Part shown: positions 52,468 through 61,429 of the stretch, piece by piece
Layout: each line of letters starts with the position of its first letter
Position numbering within the stretch: position 1 is the stretch's first letter
NCBI RefSeq assembly: GCF_030127125.1
Contig: NZ_CP126156.1
Location: 620,001-684,000, forward strand
From: Halobaculum litoreum
Lineage (GTDB): Archaea; Halobacteriota; Halobacteria; Halobacteriales; Haloferacaceae
DNA length: 64,000 nucleotides
Reading direction: 5' to 3'
Made by a program: the position numbers and the translations under genes
Notes under the pieces: generated by a model
The model's database searches: none
What the model saw: only the letters and a program-made list of their open reading frames with translations
What the model was told of the DNA's origin: nothing

Positions 52468-53517
52468 ATGCGCGACATTCTTTCGAGCACTCGAACACGG
52501 CTCCGGCGCGCCCTGCGCGGCGGGGACAGTGACGACGACGCCGTGACGGACGACGGCCGCGTCGCGACCGACGGCGGGACGGCCGCGGGCGGCGCGGCCG
52601 GCGCGGCCGGCACCGGGGGGCTCCTCGACCGCCTCGACGAGCGGATCGGCGAGGACTTCACCGAGTCGGCGGTGTTCTGGCTGCCGCCGTTCCTCCTGAT
52701 GGGGCTGTTCGTGTACGGCGCCATCGCGTGGAACTTCGTCATCTCGCTGACCGACTACCAGGGGTTCGTGGGGCCGGACTACTCGGACCTCGACTTCGAG
52801 ATGTACGTCCGGGCGGCCAACGACGCCGGCGTGATCGAGGCGACGGTCAACACGTTCCTGTTGGTTGTCTCGTTCACGGCGGTCGCGCTCGCCTTCGGAC
52901 TGGTGTTGGCGATCCTCGTCGACCGCGACATCCGCTTCGAGAACACGTTCCGCACCATCTACCTGCTCCCGATGAGCCTGTCGTTCGTGGTGACGGCGCA
53001 GTTCTGGCTGTGGATGTACAACTTCAACAACGGCGTCGTGAACATCCTCCTCGGCACGGTCGGGATCGGCCCGATCAACTGGATCGGCAACTCACAGATC
53101 GTGTTGTGGGCGGTCGTGTTCGCGCTGGTGTGGCAGTTCTCGGGGTACACGATGGTCGTGTACCTCGCGGGCCTGCGCGCCATCCCGCGGGAGCACTTCG
53201 AGGCCGCACGCGTCGACGGCGCGTCGACGCTGAAGATGTACTGGCGGGTGATCGTCCCGCAGTTGAAGGGGTCGACCATCAGCGCCGCCATCGTCCTGAT
53301 GGTGTTCGCGCTGAAGGCGTTCGACTTCCTCTACTCGCTGGTCAGCGGCTACCGCCCGCCGAACGGCACGGACATCCTCGCGACCAAGATGGTCCGCGAG
53401 GCGTACAGCGTGAACAACTGGGCGTACGCGTCGGCCATCGCCATCATCCTGTTCCTGATGGCGCTGTCGATCATCGGCCCGTACCTCTACTACCAGTACA
53501 GCAAGGGTGAGCTATGA
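52468..53517 (+). CDS. Sugar ABC transporter permease (MalF-like)
   Basis: 349 residues. A 60-residue acidic/Gly-Ala leader precedes six predicted membrane spans. The cytoplasmic EAA loop reads YLAGLRAIPREHFEAARVDGASTLKMYWRVIVPQLK, the ABC permease signature. It starts 10 nt after the binding-protein stop and its own TGA overlaps the next ATG by 4 bases (ATGA). Confidence 0.93.
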   Translation: MRDILSSTRTRLRRALRGGDSDDDAVTDDGRVATDGGTAAGGAAGAAGTGGLLDRLDERIGEDFTESAVFWLPPFLLMGLFVYGAIAWNFVISLTDYQGFVGPDYSDLDFEMYVRAANDAGVIEATVNTFLLVVSFTAVALAFGLVLAILVDRDIRFENTFRTIYLLPMSLSFVVTAQFWLWMYNFNNGVVNILLGTVGIGPINWIGNSQIVLWAVVFALVWQFSGYTMVVYLAGLRAIPREHFEAARVDGASTLKMYWRVIVPQLKGSTISAAIVLMVFALKAFDFLYSLVSGYRPPNGTDILATKMVREAYSVNNWAYASAIAIILFLMALSIIGPYLYYQYSKGEL

Positions 53518-54455
53518 GCGACGCACCAACCACCGACGGCGAACAGTCGGGCGCCCTCGCGGGCGTCCGCGAGGACCTCGCGGGACTGGACGGCTACCGC
53601 GTCGCGCTGTACGCGGCCGTGCTCGGCCTGACGGCCTTCTACCTGACGCCGATCGAGTCGGGGCTCGTCACCGCGTTCAAGACGAACCCGGAGGGCGTCT
53701 CCTCGACGCTCCCGTTCGCGCCGCCGCCGGGCGAGTTCTTCACGCTGGAGAAGTGGGAGACCGCCGTCCAGGCGCTCGGGCGGGGCATGGTCAACAGCGC
53801 CCTGTACGCCGTCCCCGCGACGGTGATCTCGGCGCTGTTGGGGAGCTTCGCCGCCTACGGGCTGACGCAGGCCGACTGGCGCGCCCGCTACAAAGCGCCG
53901 ATCCTCGCGATGTTCGTCGCGGCGATCTTCATCCCGTACCAGGCGGTGCTCGTCCCCCTCTCGCAGTTCTGGGGGTCGGTGCCGCTGGCGGAGGTGTTGA
54001 CCCCGCTGTGGGTCGCCGGCGTCCCGCGGGCGTACACCGGCGTGATCGAGCTGATCGTCACGCACGTCGCCTACGGGATCCCGATCTGTATGGTGCTGTT
54101 CCGCGGCTACTACACGACCGTCAGCGAGGAGATGATCGAGGCCGCGCGCCTCGACGGGGCGACGTTCGCGCGGGTGTACCGCCGGATCGTCTTCCCCATC
54201 TCGACGCCGATGTTCGCGGTCGTCCTCATCTACCAGTTCACCCAGATCTGGAACGACCTCCTGTTCGCGCTGATCCTCGTGTCCACCGAGTCGAGCCCGG
54301 CCGCGCCGGTCGTGCTCATCCTCGCGGGCCTCGGGGAGTCGCAGGAGGGACAGGACTTCGCGCTCCGGATGGCCGGGGCGTTCGTGGCCGCGCTGCCGAC
54401 GCTCATCGTGTACGTCCTGTTCGGCGACGAGTTCGCCGAGGGGGTCGCCTCGTGA
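53514..54455 (+). CDS. Sugar ABC transporter permease (MalG-like)
   Basis: 313 residues, about six spans. EAA loop: RGYYTTVSEEMIEAARLDGATFARVYRRIVFPIS. Overlaps the first permease by 4 bases, so the pair is translationally coupled. An acidic N-terminus precedes span 1 at about residue 30. Confidence 0.93.
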   Translation: MSDAPTTDGEQSGALAGVREDLAGLDGYRVALYAAVLGLTAFYLTPIESGLVTAFKTNPEGVSSTLPFAPPPGEFFTLEKWETAVQALGRGMVNSALYAVPATVISALLGSFAAYGLTQADWRARYKAPILAMFVAAIFIPYQAVLVPLSQFWGSVPLAEVLTPLWVAGVPRAYTGVIELIVTHVAYGIPICMVLFRGYYTTVSEEMIEAARLDGATFARVYRRIVFPISTPMFAVVLIYQFTQIWNDLLFALILVSTESSPAAPVVLILAGLGESQEGQDFALRMAGAFVAALPTLIVYVLFGDEFAEGVAS

Positions 54456-54568
54456 ACCGACGCGGACGGGGCGCGACGCCGACCGCCGCAACACCCACGG
54501 TCCCGGGCGAGGGACCCACGACTATCGACCGGCTCGGGTCGCCGCGCCGGACACACGGAGGGATCTGA
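54452..54568 (+). CDS. Possible 38-codon ORF bridging permease and ATPase genes
   Basis: GTG 54452 overlaps the permease TGA as GTGA, and its own TGA (54566-54568) leaves 1 nt before ATG 54570 of the ATPase. The product is basic and Thr/Gly-rich (begins VNRRGRGATPTAA), unlike the acidic proteome, so the ORF may be accidental or act only in translational coupling. An SD-like ggaggg lies at 54559-54564. Confidence 0.25.
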   Translation: MNRRGRGATPTAATPTVPGEGPTTIDRLGSPRRTHGGI

Positions 54569-54569
54569 C

Positions 54570-55718
54570 ATGGCACGACTCGAACTCGACGACGTACGGA
54601 AGGTGTTCACCGACGACGACGGCTCCGACATCGTCGCCGTCGACGACGTGAGCGTCGACATCGCGGACGGGGAGTTCCTCGTCCTCGTGGGCCCCTCGGG
54701 CTGCGGGAAGTCGACGACGCTGCGGATGATCGCCGGGCTGGAGTCGGTCTCCGGCGGCGACATCCGCCTCGGCGGCCGCTCGATCGTGAACAAGAAGCCG
54801 CAGAACCGGGACATCGCGATGGTGTTCCAGTCGTACGCGCTGTACCCGCACATGACGACGCGCCAGAACATGTCCTTCGGACTCGAGGAGTCCACGGACC
54901 TCTCCGACGAGGAGATCGCCGAGCGCGTCGAGAACGCCGCCGACCTGCTGTCGATCCCGGAGCTGCTCGACCGCAAGCCCGGCGAGCTGTCCGGCGGCCA
55001 GCAGCAGCGCGTCGCGCTCGGCCGCGCCATCGTGCGCGAGCCCGAGGTGTTCCTGATGGACGAGCCGCTGTCCAACCTGGACGCGAAGCTCCGCTCGCAG
55101 ATGCGGACGGAGCTCCAGCGCATTCAGGAGGATCTGGACACCACGACCGTGTACGTCACCCACGACCAGACGGAGGCGATGACGATGGGCGACCGGATCG
55201 CCGTCCTCGACGGCGGCGAACTCCAGCAGGCGGGGACGCCCCTGGAGTGTTACCACCGCCCGGCGAACCGCTTCGTCGCGGGGTTCATCGGCGAGCCGTC
55301 GATGAACTTCTTCGACATGGACGTCGAGGGCGACCGCCTCGTCGGCGACCGCTTCGAGTACGCGCTGACCGACGAGCAGGCGACCGCCGTCGCGAACGCG
55401 GGCACCGTCACCCTCGGGATCCGCCCCGAGGACATCGCGGTGACGGTGGGCTCGGAGGCGACCGCCGACAACGAGTTCCCGACCGTCGTCGACGTGGTGG
55501 AGCCGATGGGCAACGAGAACGCCGTGTACCTCGGCTTCGAGGCCGACCCGACGAACCCGTTCGTCGCCACCGTCGGCGGGATGCGCCAGCTCGACGCGGA
55601 CGAGCGCGTCGTCGCGCGGTTCCCGGCGGACGCGATCCACCTGTTCGACGGGGCGACGGGCGAGGCGCTGCACAACCGCGCGCTCGACGAGGGCGCCGAG
55701 GTCGAGCCGCGCGTCTGA
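54570..55718 (+). CDS. Sugar ABC transporter ATP-binding protein (MalK/UgpC type)
   Basis: 382 residues. Walker A GPSGCGKST (41-49), signature ELSGGQQQR, Walker B FLMDEPLSNLDAK, and switch His in VYVTHDQTEA. The C-terminal part (FIGEPSMNFFDMDVEG, TLGIRPEDIAV) is the regulatory OB-like MOI domain of MalK/UgpC. It energises the two permeases upstream. SD-like ggaggg just before the ATG at 54570. Confidence 0.94.
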   Translation: MARLELDDVRKVFTDDDGSDIVAVDDVSVDIADGEFLVLVGPSGCGKSTTLRMIAGLESVSGGDIRLGGRSIVNKKPQNRDIAMVFQSYALYPHMTTRQNMSFGLEESTDLSDEEIAERVENAADLLSIPELLDRKPGELSGGQQQRVALGRAIVREPEVFLMDEPLSNLDAKLRSQMRTELQRIQEDLDTTTVYVTHDQTEAMTMGDRIAVLDGGELQQAGTPLECYHRPANRFVAGFIGEPSMNFFDMDVEGDRLVGDRFEYALTDEQATAVANAGTVTLGIRPEDIAVTVGSEATADNEFPTVVDVVEPMGNENAVYLGFEADPTNPFVATVGGMRQLDADERVVARFPADAIHLFDGATGEALHNRALDEGAEVEPRV

Positions 55719-55771
55719 GCGGCCCGCCACTCGTCTCGCCGACGCGCGCGCCGTCGTCGGCCCGCGCCCGG

Positions 55772-55858
55772 TCAGACCACGCTGATCACGATCCCGAGCA
55801 GGACCAGCGCGAGGATCACGAGCGACACGATCAGGAAGAACAGGTCGGAGCCGTCCAT
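55772..55858 (-). CDS. Single-span microprotein (28 aa)
   Basis: ATG 55858 gives MDGSDLFFLIVSLV followed by more hydrophobic residues to VVISVV-like end: one membrane helix with an acidic N-terminus. Too short to be found by size filters but composition is clearly protein-like. It lies 53 nt after the ABC operon on the opposite strand. Function unknown. Confidence 0.5.
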   Translation of the reverse strand: MDGSDLFFLIVSLVILALVLLGIVISVV

Positions 55859-55908
55859 GCGCCCCGCTACGCCGGCGGCGCCGAAAACGTTCGGGTACGC
55901 CGGTCGGG

Positions 55909-56529
55909 TCAGAGGTCGACGTCCGGTTCGTCCAGACTCCGCGCGTGGAGGTACGCGGCCGCGACCTGGAGACAGACGCCGAGCACGAGCGCGGTGACGG
56001 CGACCGTGGCGACGTCCAGGCTCACCCCGCTGGGCGCGTAGGGGTTCCCGCCGCCGAAGTCGACCCACGCGCGCACCGTGTCGACGCCGCCGAACCCGAG
56101 CAGCACGAACGTGTACGTCGCGACGGTGGCGACGCCGCCTGTCGCGAGCCCCACCATCGAGCCGAGGTCCTCGAGGTTGAGCACCGAGTGGGCGGTGTGT
56201 TCGTCGAAGTCGTCGCCGCGCGCGAGGCGGATGGCCGCCACGGCGACGAGTCCGAGGCCGCCGGCCGCGACGACGCCGACGGCGACGAGCGCGACGAGGC
56301 CGACCTTCGGCGCCGCCGCGGCGACCGGGCCGCCGAAGTAGGCCCGTCGGAGCTCCGCCGGCAACAGCGCCAGCACGGGGAGCACGCCCGCCAGCACGTG
56401 GAGCAGGTAGCTCTGGAGCGTGAGTTTACGGGTTACCGACTGTTTGAACCAGCCGAACCGCTGGTAGCGAACCCGTTCGTACGCTGAGTCGGACAGGAGC
56501 GCGGAGGCGATCGGGTCGTCACGGGTCAT
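55909..56529 (-). CDS. Membrane protein, function unknown (206 aa)
   Basis: Four to five predicted membrane spans (about 40-60, 78-102, 125-150, 170-192). The cytoplasmic N-terminus is charged (SAYERVRYQRFGWFKQSVTRKLTLQS); a loop GDDFDEHTAHSVLNLEDLGSM links spans. ATG 56529 has a TATA-like gtatcgttaag about 30 nt upstream (56555-56566). No family recognised. Confidence 0.7.
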   Translation of the reverse strand: MTRDDPIASALLSDSAYERVRYQRFGWFKQSVTRKLTLQSYLLHVLAGVLPVLALLPAELRRAYFGGPVAAAAPKVGLVALVAVGVVAAGGLGLVAVAAIRLARGDDFDEHTAHSVLNLEDLGSMVGLATGGVATVATYTFVLLGFGGVDTVRAWVDFGGGNPYAPSGVSLDVATVAVTALVLGVCLQVAAAYLHARSLDEPDVDL

Positions 56530-56683
56530 TGGCTGGAGTACGCCTCACCCGGCTTAACGATACTGCTTGTCACAGCCCGGCGATCGGATACCGACAGGGT
56601 AGGGCCACTCACACCCGTCGTACGGGCGGCCTTCCGTCCCCGAAGGTCGCGCCTACCGTCTCGGGCCGCGTCGACCGTCGGGG

Positions 56684-57022
56684 TCACCGCGCCGACCCGC
56701 GAGCGGCGTCCGCCGCCGACGCCCCGTACCCGCCGGCGGGGAGGCGCTCGACGCAGTTGCGGCAGAACCGGAACGTGTCGTCGTTGGCGGCGTCACAGCT
56801 GTGACACCGGACCGTCCCCGACCGGTCCGCCCCCGGCCCCCGCCGGACGCGTCCGTCCGCGGCGCCCGCGGTCGACTCCGGCGTCGACGCCGGCGCCGCG
56901 TCGGGGCCGTCGCTCACCCCGTGGCCGTCGCCGCCGTCGCGCCTGACGCCGGCGTACACCACTAACGCCACCTGCAGGGCGAACAGCGCGACGATGACGG
57001 CGAGGAACGTGACCTCGACCAT
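56684..57022 (-). CDS. Membrane-anchored zinc-ribbon protein (112 aa)
   Basis: One N-terminal membrane helix (FLAVIVALFALQVALVVYAGV) followed by a Pro/Ala/Asp-rich linker and a C-terminal zinc ribbon CHSCDAANDDTFRFCRNC. ATG 57022 is preceded by a TATA-like gtattag near 57052. Role unknown; could be a small adaptor. The ORF upstream of it is Arg-rich non-coding. Confidence 0.72.
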   Translation of the reverse strand: MVEVTFLAVIVALFALQVALVVYAGVRRDGGDGHGVSDGPDAAPASTPESTAGAADGRVRRGPGADRSGTVRCHSCDAANDDTFRFCRNCVERLPAGGYGASAADAARGSAR

Positions 57023-57337
57023 GTGTATCGTGCACATATGTCTCCCATCCGCTAATACGTTCCGTCGGTTGCCATCCGACGCGACCTCGGCGACCGCCGC
57101 GGTCGACCCGGTGATCCGGCCGCGGGGCTGCCAACGGGTAACGGAGGGCCGGACAGGATGACGGGCCCCGGCGTATTGCCCGCGGGCCGGGTGCGACACG
57201 GCGCCGGCGTCGGCGTCCACTCGACGCGGGCGTCTCGACGGAAGCATCTCCCACAAGATCGGCCCGTTCGGGCTGTTCGAACCGTTCCGCATCGACCCGC
57301 CGCCCCCGCTCGGGGTCGGCCGGGGCGCGGGGTCGGC
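57023..57337. other. Intergenic region, no gene
   Basis: 315 nt between the zinc-ribbon gene and msrA. Besides the TATA-like gtattag and the palindrome-like catatg near 57037, nothing is supportable: frames here are Arg/Pro-rich and lack homology. Confidence 0.6.
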
Positions 57338-57886
57338 TTACGCCTCCTGCGTCCGCGCGAGGTCGGCGAACTTCTCGCGCACCTTCCGGATCTTCGGCTC
57401 GGCGTTGAACGTGCAGTAGCTGTCGCCGGGGTTCTTATCGTAGTAGTCCTGGTGGTACTCCTCGGCCTCGTAGAACGCCTCGAGGGGTTCGATCTCGGTG
57501 ACGATCTCGTCGTCGTAGGCGCCCTCCTCGGCGAGTTCGACGACGAAGCGCTCGACCGTCTCGCGCTGCTCGTCCGTCTCGTAGAGGACGATGGAGCGGT
57601 ACTGGGTGCCCACGTCGGGGCCCTGTCGGTTCAGCGTCGTCGGGTCGTGGACGGTGAAGAACACGCCCAGCAGGTCCGCGTAGGTGATCTCGTCGGGGTC
57701 GTACTCGACGCGGGTGACCTCTGCGTGGCCCGTCTCCTCGCGGCACACCGCCTCGTAGGTAGGGTTCTCGACGTGGCCGCCGGCGTAGCCGGAGGTGACC
57801 TCGCGGACGCCCGCCAGTTCCTTGAACGCCGCCTCCGTGCACCAGAAGCAGCCGCCGCCGAACGTCGCGGTCTCGGTGTCGCTCAC
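57338..57886 (-). CDS. msrA: Peptide methionine sulfoxide reductase MsrA
   Basis: 182 residues, full length. The active-site GCFWC has the catalytic Cys13, with Cys16. It is followed by GYAGGHVENPTYEAVC and HDPTTLNRQGPDVGTQYRS, and the late EYHQDYYDKNP. It repairs methionine S-sulfoxide with thioredoxin. GTG 57886 is used because SDTETATFGGGCFWC begins the conserved protein. Confidence 0.95.
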   Translation of the reverse strand: MSDTETATFGGGCFWCTEAAFKELAGVREVTSGYAGGHVENPTYEAVCREETGHAEVTRVEYDPDEITYADLLGVFFTVHDPTTLNRQGPDVGTQYRSIVLYETDEQRETVERFVVELAEEGAYDDEIVTEIEPLEAFYEAEEYHQDYYDKNPGDSYCTFNAEPKIRKVREKFADLARTQEA

Positions 57887-58001
57887 GGGCGATCGGAGGT
57901 GCTCGCGCGGGTTAAGGCTCCCGCAGACGGCGACTCGGGCGGGCGCGCGGGCGCCGACGCGACGGACAAACGCTTTGGTCCCCCCGGCCGACGCATCCGT
58001 C

Positions 58002-58661
58002 GTGACCGGAGACGCCCAGTACGGGTCGGCGTCGCGCACCCCGCTGCGCCCCGAAGCGGTCCCCGCCGGGACCAACGTGTTGATCGCCGGCCCCGGACTC
58101 ACCGGGAAACGAGAGGTCCTCCTCGACCTGCTGGGGGCGGCCCCCGACCCGGCGGCGATGCTGGTGACGACGAAACACGGGGTCGACCGGTTCCGCGAGG
58201 GGTTCCGCGACCGCTACGGCGACGAGCGCTCGCTGCAGTTCGTCGACTGCGTCTCCCGACAGCGGTCGATGGCGGTCGCACGCGACACCGCGGCGGTGAG
58301 CCACGTGAGCGGCCCCGGCGACCTCACGGGGATCGGGATCCTCGCGAGCGGGCAGCTGTACGACTGGTACCGCGCCGACGAGCGGGTCCGCGGCGCGCTG
58401 GGTCTCCACTCGCTGTCGACGCTGTTGATGTACGCTGACCTCCGCCGGGTGTACCAGTTCATGCACGTCCTCACCGGGCGCGTCGACGGCGCCGACTGCG
58501 TCGGCGCGTACGCGCTCGACACGGTGGCGTCCGACCCGGAGCCGGCCGCCCGCTTCACGCAGCTGTGCGACGCGGTCGTCGACACCAGACAGACCGACGA
58601 GGGACGCGAACTGCGGGTCCGCGGCGGGCGGTTCGGCCCGCGCTCGTGGACCGCGTTCTGA
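58002..58661 (+). CDS. RecA/KaiC-like superfamily protein with altered P-loop
   Basis: 219 residues from GTG 58002. The Walker A-like segment is AGPGLTGKREVLLDLL: it has Gly-Lys but Arg instead of Ser/Thr. A KaiC-like strand (MLVTTKHGVDRF) and a Leu-rich helix follow. Similar haloarchaeal proteins accompany gas-vesicle or signalling genes and are annotated as HTR-like or DUF7504 (from memory, unverified). Probably a nucleotide-binding regulator. Confidence 0.72.
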   Translation: MTGDAQYGSASRTPLRPEAVPAGTNVLIAGPGLTGKREVLLDLLGAAPDPAAMLVTTKHGVDRFREGFRDRYGDERSLQFVDCVSRQRSMAVARDTAAVSHVSGPGDLTGIGILASGQLYDWYRADERVRGALGLHSLSTLLMYADLRRVYQFMHVLTGRVDGADCVGAYALDTVASDPEPAARFTQLCDAVVDTRQTDEGRELRVRGGRFGPRSWTAF

Positions 58662-58700
58662 GGGAGGGAGGCGACGGGCGTGGGGGGCGCGGCGGCGGTC

Positions 58701-59177
58701 TCAGTCGTCGTCGAGGTGTCGACCGACCAGATCGACCAGCGGCGACGCCTCGCGGTCGAACACGAACAGGATGCCGGACCACTCGCCGGTGGGGAAGGAG
58801 GCGACCAGTACCTCGTCGTACCAGCGGATCGTCGCGTCGAGCGTCCCGTAGTCGTGGAGGGGCGCGTCGCGCTGGGGGTCGCCCAGTCCCTTGAGTACGA
58901 GTTCCTCCATGCGCTGGCGCAGCTCCGCGGGCGGGAACTGCTCGCGGACGTCGTCGCGGACGAACAACGGTTCGATCGCTTGCCCCTCGTAGCGGACGGC
59001 CGTCCGGAGGGTCTCGACGTCCTCGCGGACCGACTCGATGAGGTCGCGGATCTCCGTGTCCAGCGTCGCGAGTTCGTCGGCCGCCCCGTCGAGTTCCTCG
59101 TCGAGGTCGGTCGGCGGGTCCTCCAGCTCCTCGGTCAGGGCCTCGTCGAGCGGCTCGGCGGGGGCGTCGTCGGTCAC
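58701..59177 (-). CDS. Conserved haloarchaeal protein (158 aa)
   Basis: An acidic coiled N-terminus (LDEALTEELEDPPTDLDEEL, DLIESVREDVETLRTAV) followed by a globular part with PLHDYGTLDATIRWYDEVLVASFPTGEWSGILFVFDREA. No known domain. GTG 59177 is preferred; ATG 59204 would add nine residues. Downstream of the CHY zinc-finger gene on the same strand, so perhaps co-transcribed. Confidence 0.65.
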   Translation of the reverse strand: MTDDAPAEPLDEALTEELEDPPTDLDEELDGAADELATLDTEIRDLIESVREDVETLRTAVRYEGQAIEPLFVRDDVREQFPPAELRQRMEELVLKGLGDPQRDAPLHDYGTLDATIRWYDEVLVASFPTGEWSGILFVFDREASPLVDLVGRHLDDD

Positions 59178-59272
59178 GGCGCGAACGTCGCCCCTGTGTC
59201 GCATCAAGCTACCGGTGGGGTCGACGGTGCCCGCCCGCCGCGGCGGCGACGGCCCCCGCCGCCCCGCCGTGG

Positions 59273-59626
59273 TCACCCCTCGACCGGGTCGACGCCCTCG
59301 AAGTAGCGGTCGTAGTGGCGCGCACAGCCGGGGTTGAACGCGGCGCCGCAGTCCGGGCACGCGAAGTCGGCCTCGAGGTACGTCCCGACCGCGAGGCGCG
59401 CGCCGCAGACGCCACACAGGACCGCGGGCTCGTCGAACCGGTCGCGCGGCCAGGCCGCGGCCGCGTGGTCGGCGGTCGCCTCGTGGCAGGCCGCACACGC
59501 GAAGAACGCCTCACAGCAGCCGAACCGGAGGGCGATCACGTCGGTCGGCCCGTCGTAGTGCCCGCAGCGCGTCTCGGGGCCGACGTCGACGCCGCGAACG
59601 GTCGTGTCGTGGACGCGTCGCCGCAC
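59273..59626 (-). CDS. CHY zinc-finger protein
   Basis: 117 residues. Zinc ligands recognisable: CGHYDG, CCEAFFACAACHEA, CGVCGA, and CPDCGAAFNPGCARHYDRYF, matching the CHY zinc finger of Pirh2-type proteins and bacterial/archaeal homologues. GTG 59626 gives a short basic leader RRRVHDTTVRGVDVGPETR. Function in archaea unknown. Confidence 0.85.
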   Translation of the reverse strand: MRRRVHDTTVRGVDVGPETRCGHYDGPTDVIALRFGCCEAFFACAACHEATADHAAAAWPRDRFDEPAVLCGVCGARLAVGTYLEADFACPDCGAAFNPGCARHYDRYFEGVDPVEG

Positions 59627-60445
59627 GACCGTACACGCGACGACGCGCGGCAAAACCGTTGCGGCGGTCGCCGTCGCGACGGTTATCGGCCGCCTTACTA
59701 TCTCCCGTCCGGCGCTGTGGTCGATCGCTCGCGGGGGCGGTACCCGGCCACGCCGGCGCGAGTGGGGGGACGACGGTCCTCGCCGCACCCGCGCGCCCCG
59801 CGCGGTGTGTACCCGGGAGACGGCCGGCTCTTCATGGACACCCTCGGGCGGCCCCGACGGGCCGCCCGCCCCGGGTCGACCACGCACGTCGTGTGACGAG
59901 CGCACGCTCGGTCCCGCAGTCGTGCCTCTCGCGCCCGTCCCGTCGAGGATACCGAACGAGTAACAATAGTCGCGAGCGCTCTCGCATAGATCACTCGCCG
60001 ACGGGGTTCGTCGCCGCCCCGACGCGAGTACCGTTCGAGTCGTGCGGCCGACCGACGCGGCGTCGGTCGACGACGCTCGGACACCGCCGACAGCGGCTCC
60101 CCGGCCGACTGTCTGCCATCGCATCGCACCACACCCGGTCGCGTTCTCCACGGCGCGACCGACTCCGGTTCCGGCCCGGCGGGTGATTCCCCAACCCGTC
60201 ACCCGCTTTCTTTGGTCACCCGACGCCTCGACCCGGAACATCGCCTCGGCGGGATCGATCGTCGTACTCGTCGGTCACGTCGTCGCCGTCCCCGCTCCGA
60301 ACGGGGGGTGGCTGCCGTCGCGTTCGGCGGTGGCGCGGAGTCGATCGCCCGTCACGGCACCGTCGGCCCCGGACGACCGGTCGGCGCGCGACCGCGTTCG
60401 GACGACTGGAGAAGGTATATACTGGGCGAGTCTGAGCATCCGACA
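59627..60445. other. Long intergenic region with AT-rich patches, no supportable gene
   Basis: About 820 nt. Frames here are Arg-rich and unrelated to known proteins. AT-rich patches occur near 59690-59715 (promoter-like for the CHY gene) and 59950-59998 (gagtaacaatag...ctcgcatagatca). I see no RNase P or SRP RNA signature. It could hold an unrecognised RNA. Confidence 0.55.
60415..60422 (+). promoter_or_regulatory. TATA box of the uridylyltransferase gene
   Basis: gtatatac, centred 27 nt before ATG 60446, one of the clearest leaderless promoters in the window. Confidence 0.7.
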
Positions 60446-61309
60446 ATGGAGATCAACAAGGCAGTCATCCCCGCGGGCGGGTACGGGACGCGGTTCCTGC
60501 CGGTGACGAAGGCACAGCCCAAGGAGATGATGCCGGTGCTGGACAAACCGACGATCCAGTACGTCGTCGAGGAGGTGGTCGAGGCGGGCATCGACGACAT
60601 CATCATCGTCACCGGCCGCGGGAAGAACTCCCTCGAGAACCACTTCGACAAGTCCTACGAGCTGGAGCACGAACTGGAGAAGAGCGGCAAGTACGACCGG
60701 CTGGAGCGGGTTCGGGGGATCACCGAGCTCGCCGACATCCACTACATCCGGCAACAGGACCGCAACGGGCTGGGGGAGGCCGTCATGTACGCCGAGGACC
60801 ACATCGGCGGCGAGCCGTTCGCGCTGCTGCTCGGCGACAACTTCATCCAAAGCGAGACGCCGCCGATCGCACAGCTGATCGAGACGGCCGAGGAGTACGG
60901 GGAGTCGGTCGTCGCGCTCGAAGAGATCCCGTGGGAGAACGTCTCCTCGTACGGGATCGCCGACGTCGAGGACACCGCCGGCGAGAGCTACCCCGTCCGG
61001 GACTTCGTGGAGAAGCCGGCGCGCGAGGACGCGCCGTCGAACCTCGCGATCGTCGGGCGGTACGTGTTCACGCCCGAGATCTTCGACCACCTGCGGGCGA
61101 TCGAGCCGGCGCCCGACGGCGAGATCGAGTTGACCGACGCGATGCGTCGGCTCGACCGCGTCCGCGGGCGCGCGGTCGACGGGGACCGCTTCCACATCGG
61201 GAACGTCCCCGACTGGCTGGAGGCGAACATCCAGATGGCGCTGCGCCACGACGACGGGGAGCTGTTCGAGACGGTCAGGCAGACGCTCCGGGAGGAACTC
61301 GAGGACTGA
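60446..61309 (+). CDS. aglF: UTP--glucose-1-phosphate uridylyltransferase (AglF/GalU type)
   Basis: 287 residues. NDP-sugar pyrophosphorylase motif AVIPAGGYGTRFLPVTKAQPKEMMPVLDKPTIQYVVEE, with substrate loops LLLGDNFI and VRDFVEKPAREDAPSNLAIVGRYVF. It makes UDP-glucose, feeding S-layer N-glycosylation in haloarchaea (AglF in Haloferax). The gene symbol is given by similarity; GalU-type paralogues cannot be excluded. Confidence 0.9.
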   Translation: MEINKAVIPAGGYGTRFLPVTKAQPKEMMPVLDKPTIQYVVEEVVEAGIDDIIIVTGRGKNSLENHFDKSYELEHELEKSGKYDRLERVRGITELADIHYIRQQDRNGLGEAVMYAEDHIGGEPFALLLGDNFIQSETPPIAQLIETAEEYGESVVALEEIPWENVSSYGIADVEDTAGESYPVRDFVEKPAREDAPSNLAIVGRYVFTPEIFDHLRAIEPAPDGEIELTDAMRRLDRVRGRAVDGDRFHIGNVPDWLEANIQMALRHDDGELFETVRQTLREELED

Positions 61310-61429
61310 GCCGCCCGGGCCCGGAGCTCGTCGGGGGAGAAGACGTCGAGCGGACGGTGCGACGGTGCGGTCGGCGGCGAGTCGGGCCGTCGACCCGCGG
61401 GACGGGCGTCGGTCGGCGACCGGCGCCGC

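Noticed and set aside
54456-54569. Simple intergenic spacer between permease and ATPase
   Set aside because: The exact GTGA and near-ATG boundaries of an ORF made me list it as a low-confidence possible ORF rather than dismiss it as spacer.
59659-60186. Open frames in the long gap upstream of aglF
   Set aside because: All frames there are Arg-rich and overlap each other; none shows family motifs.
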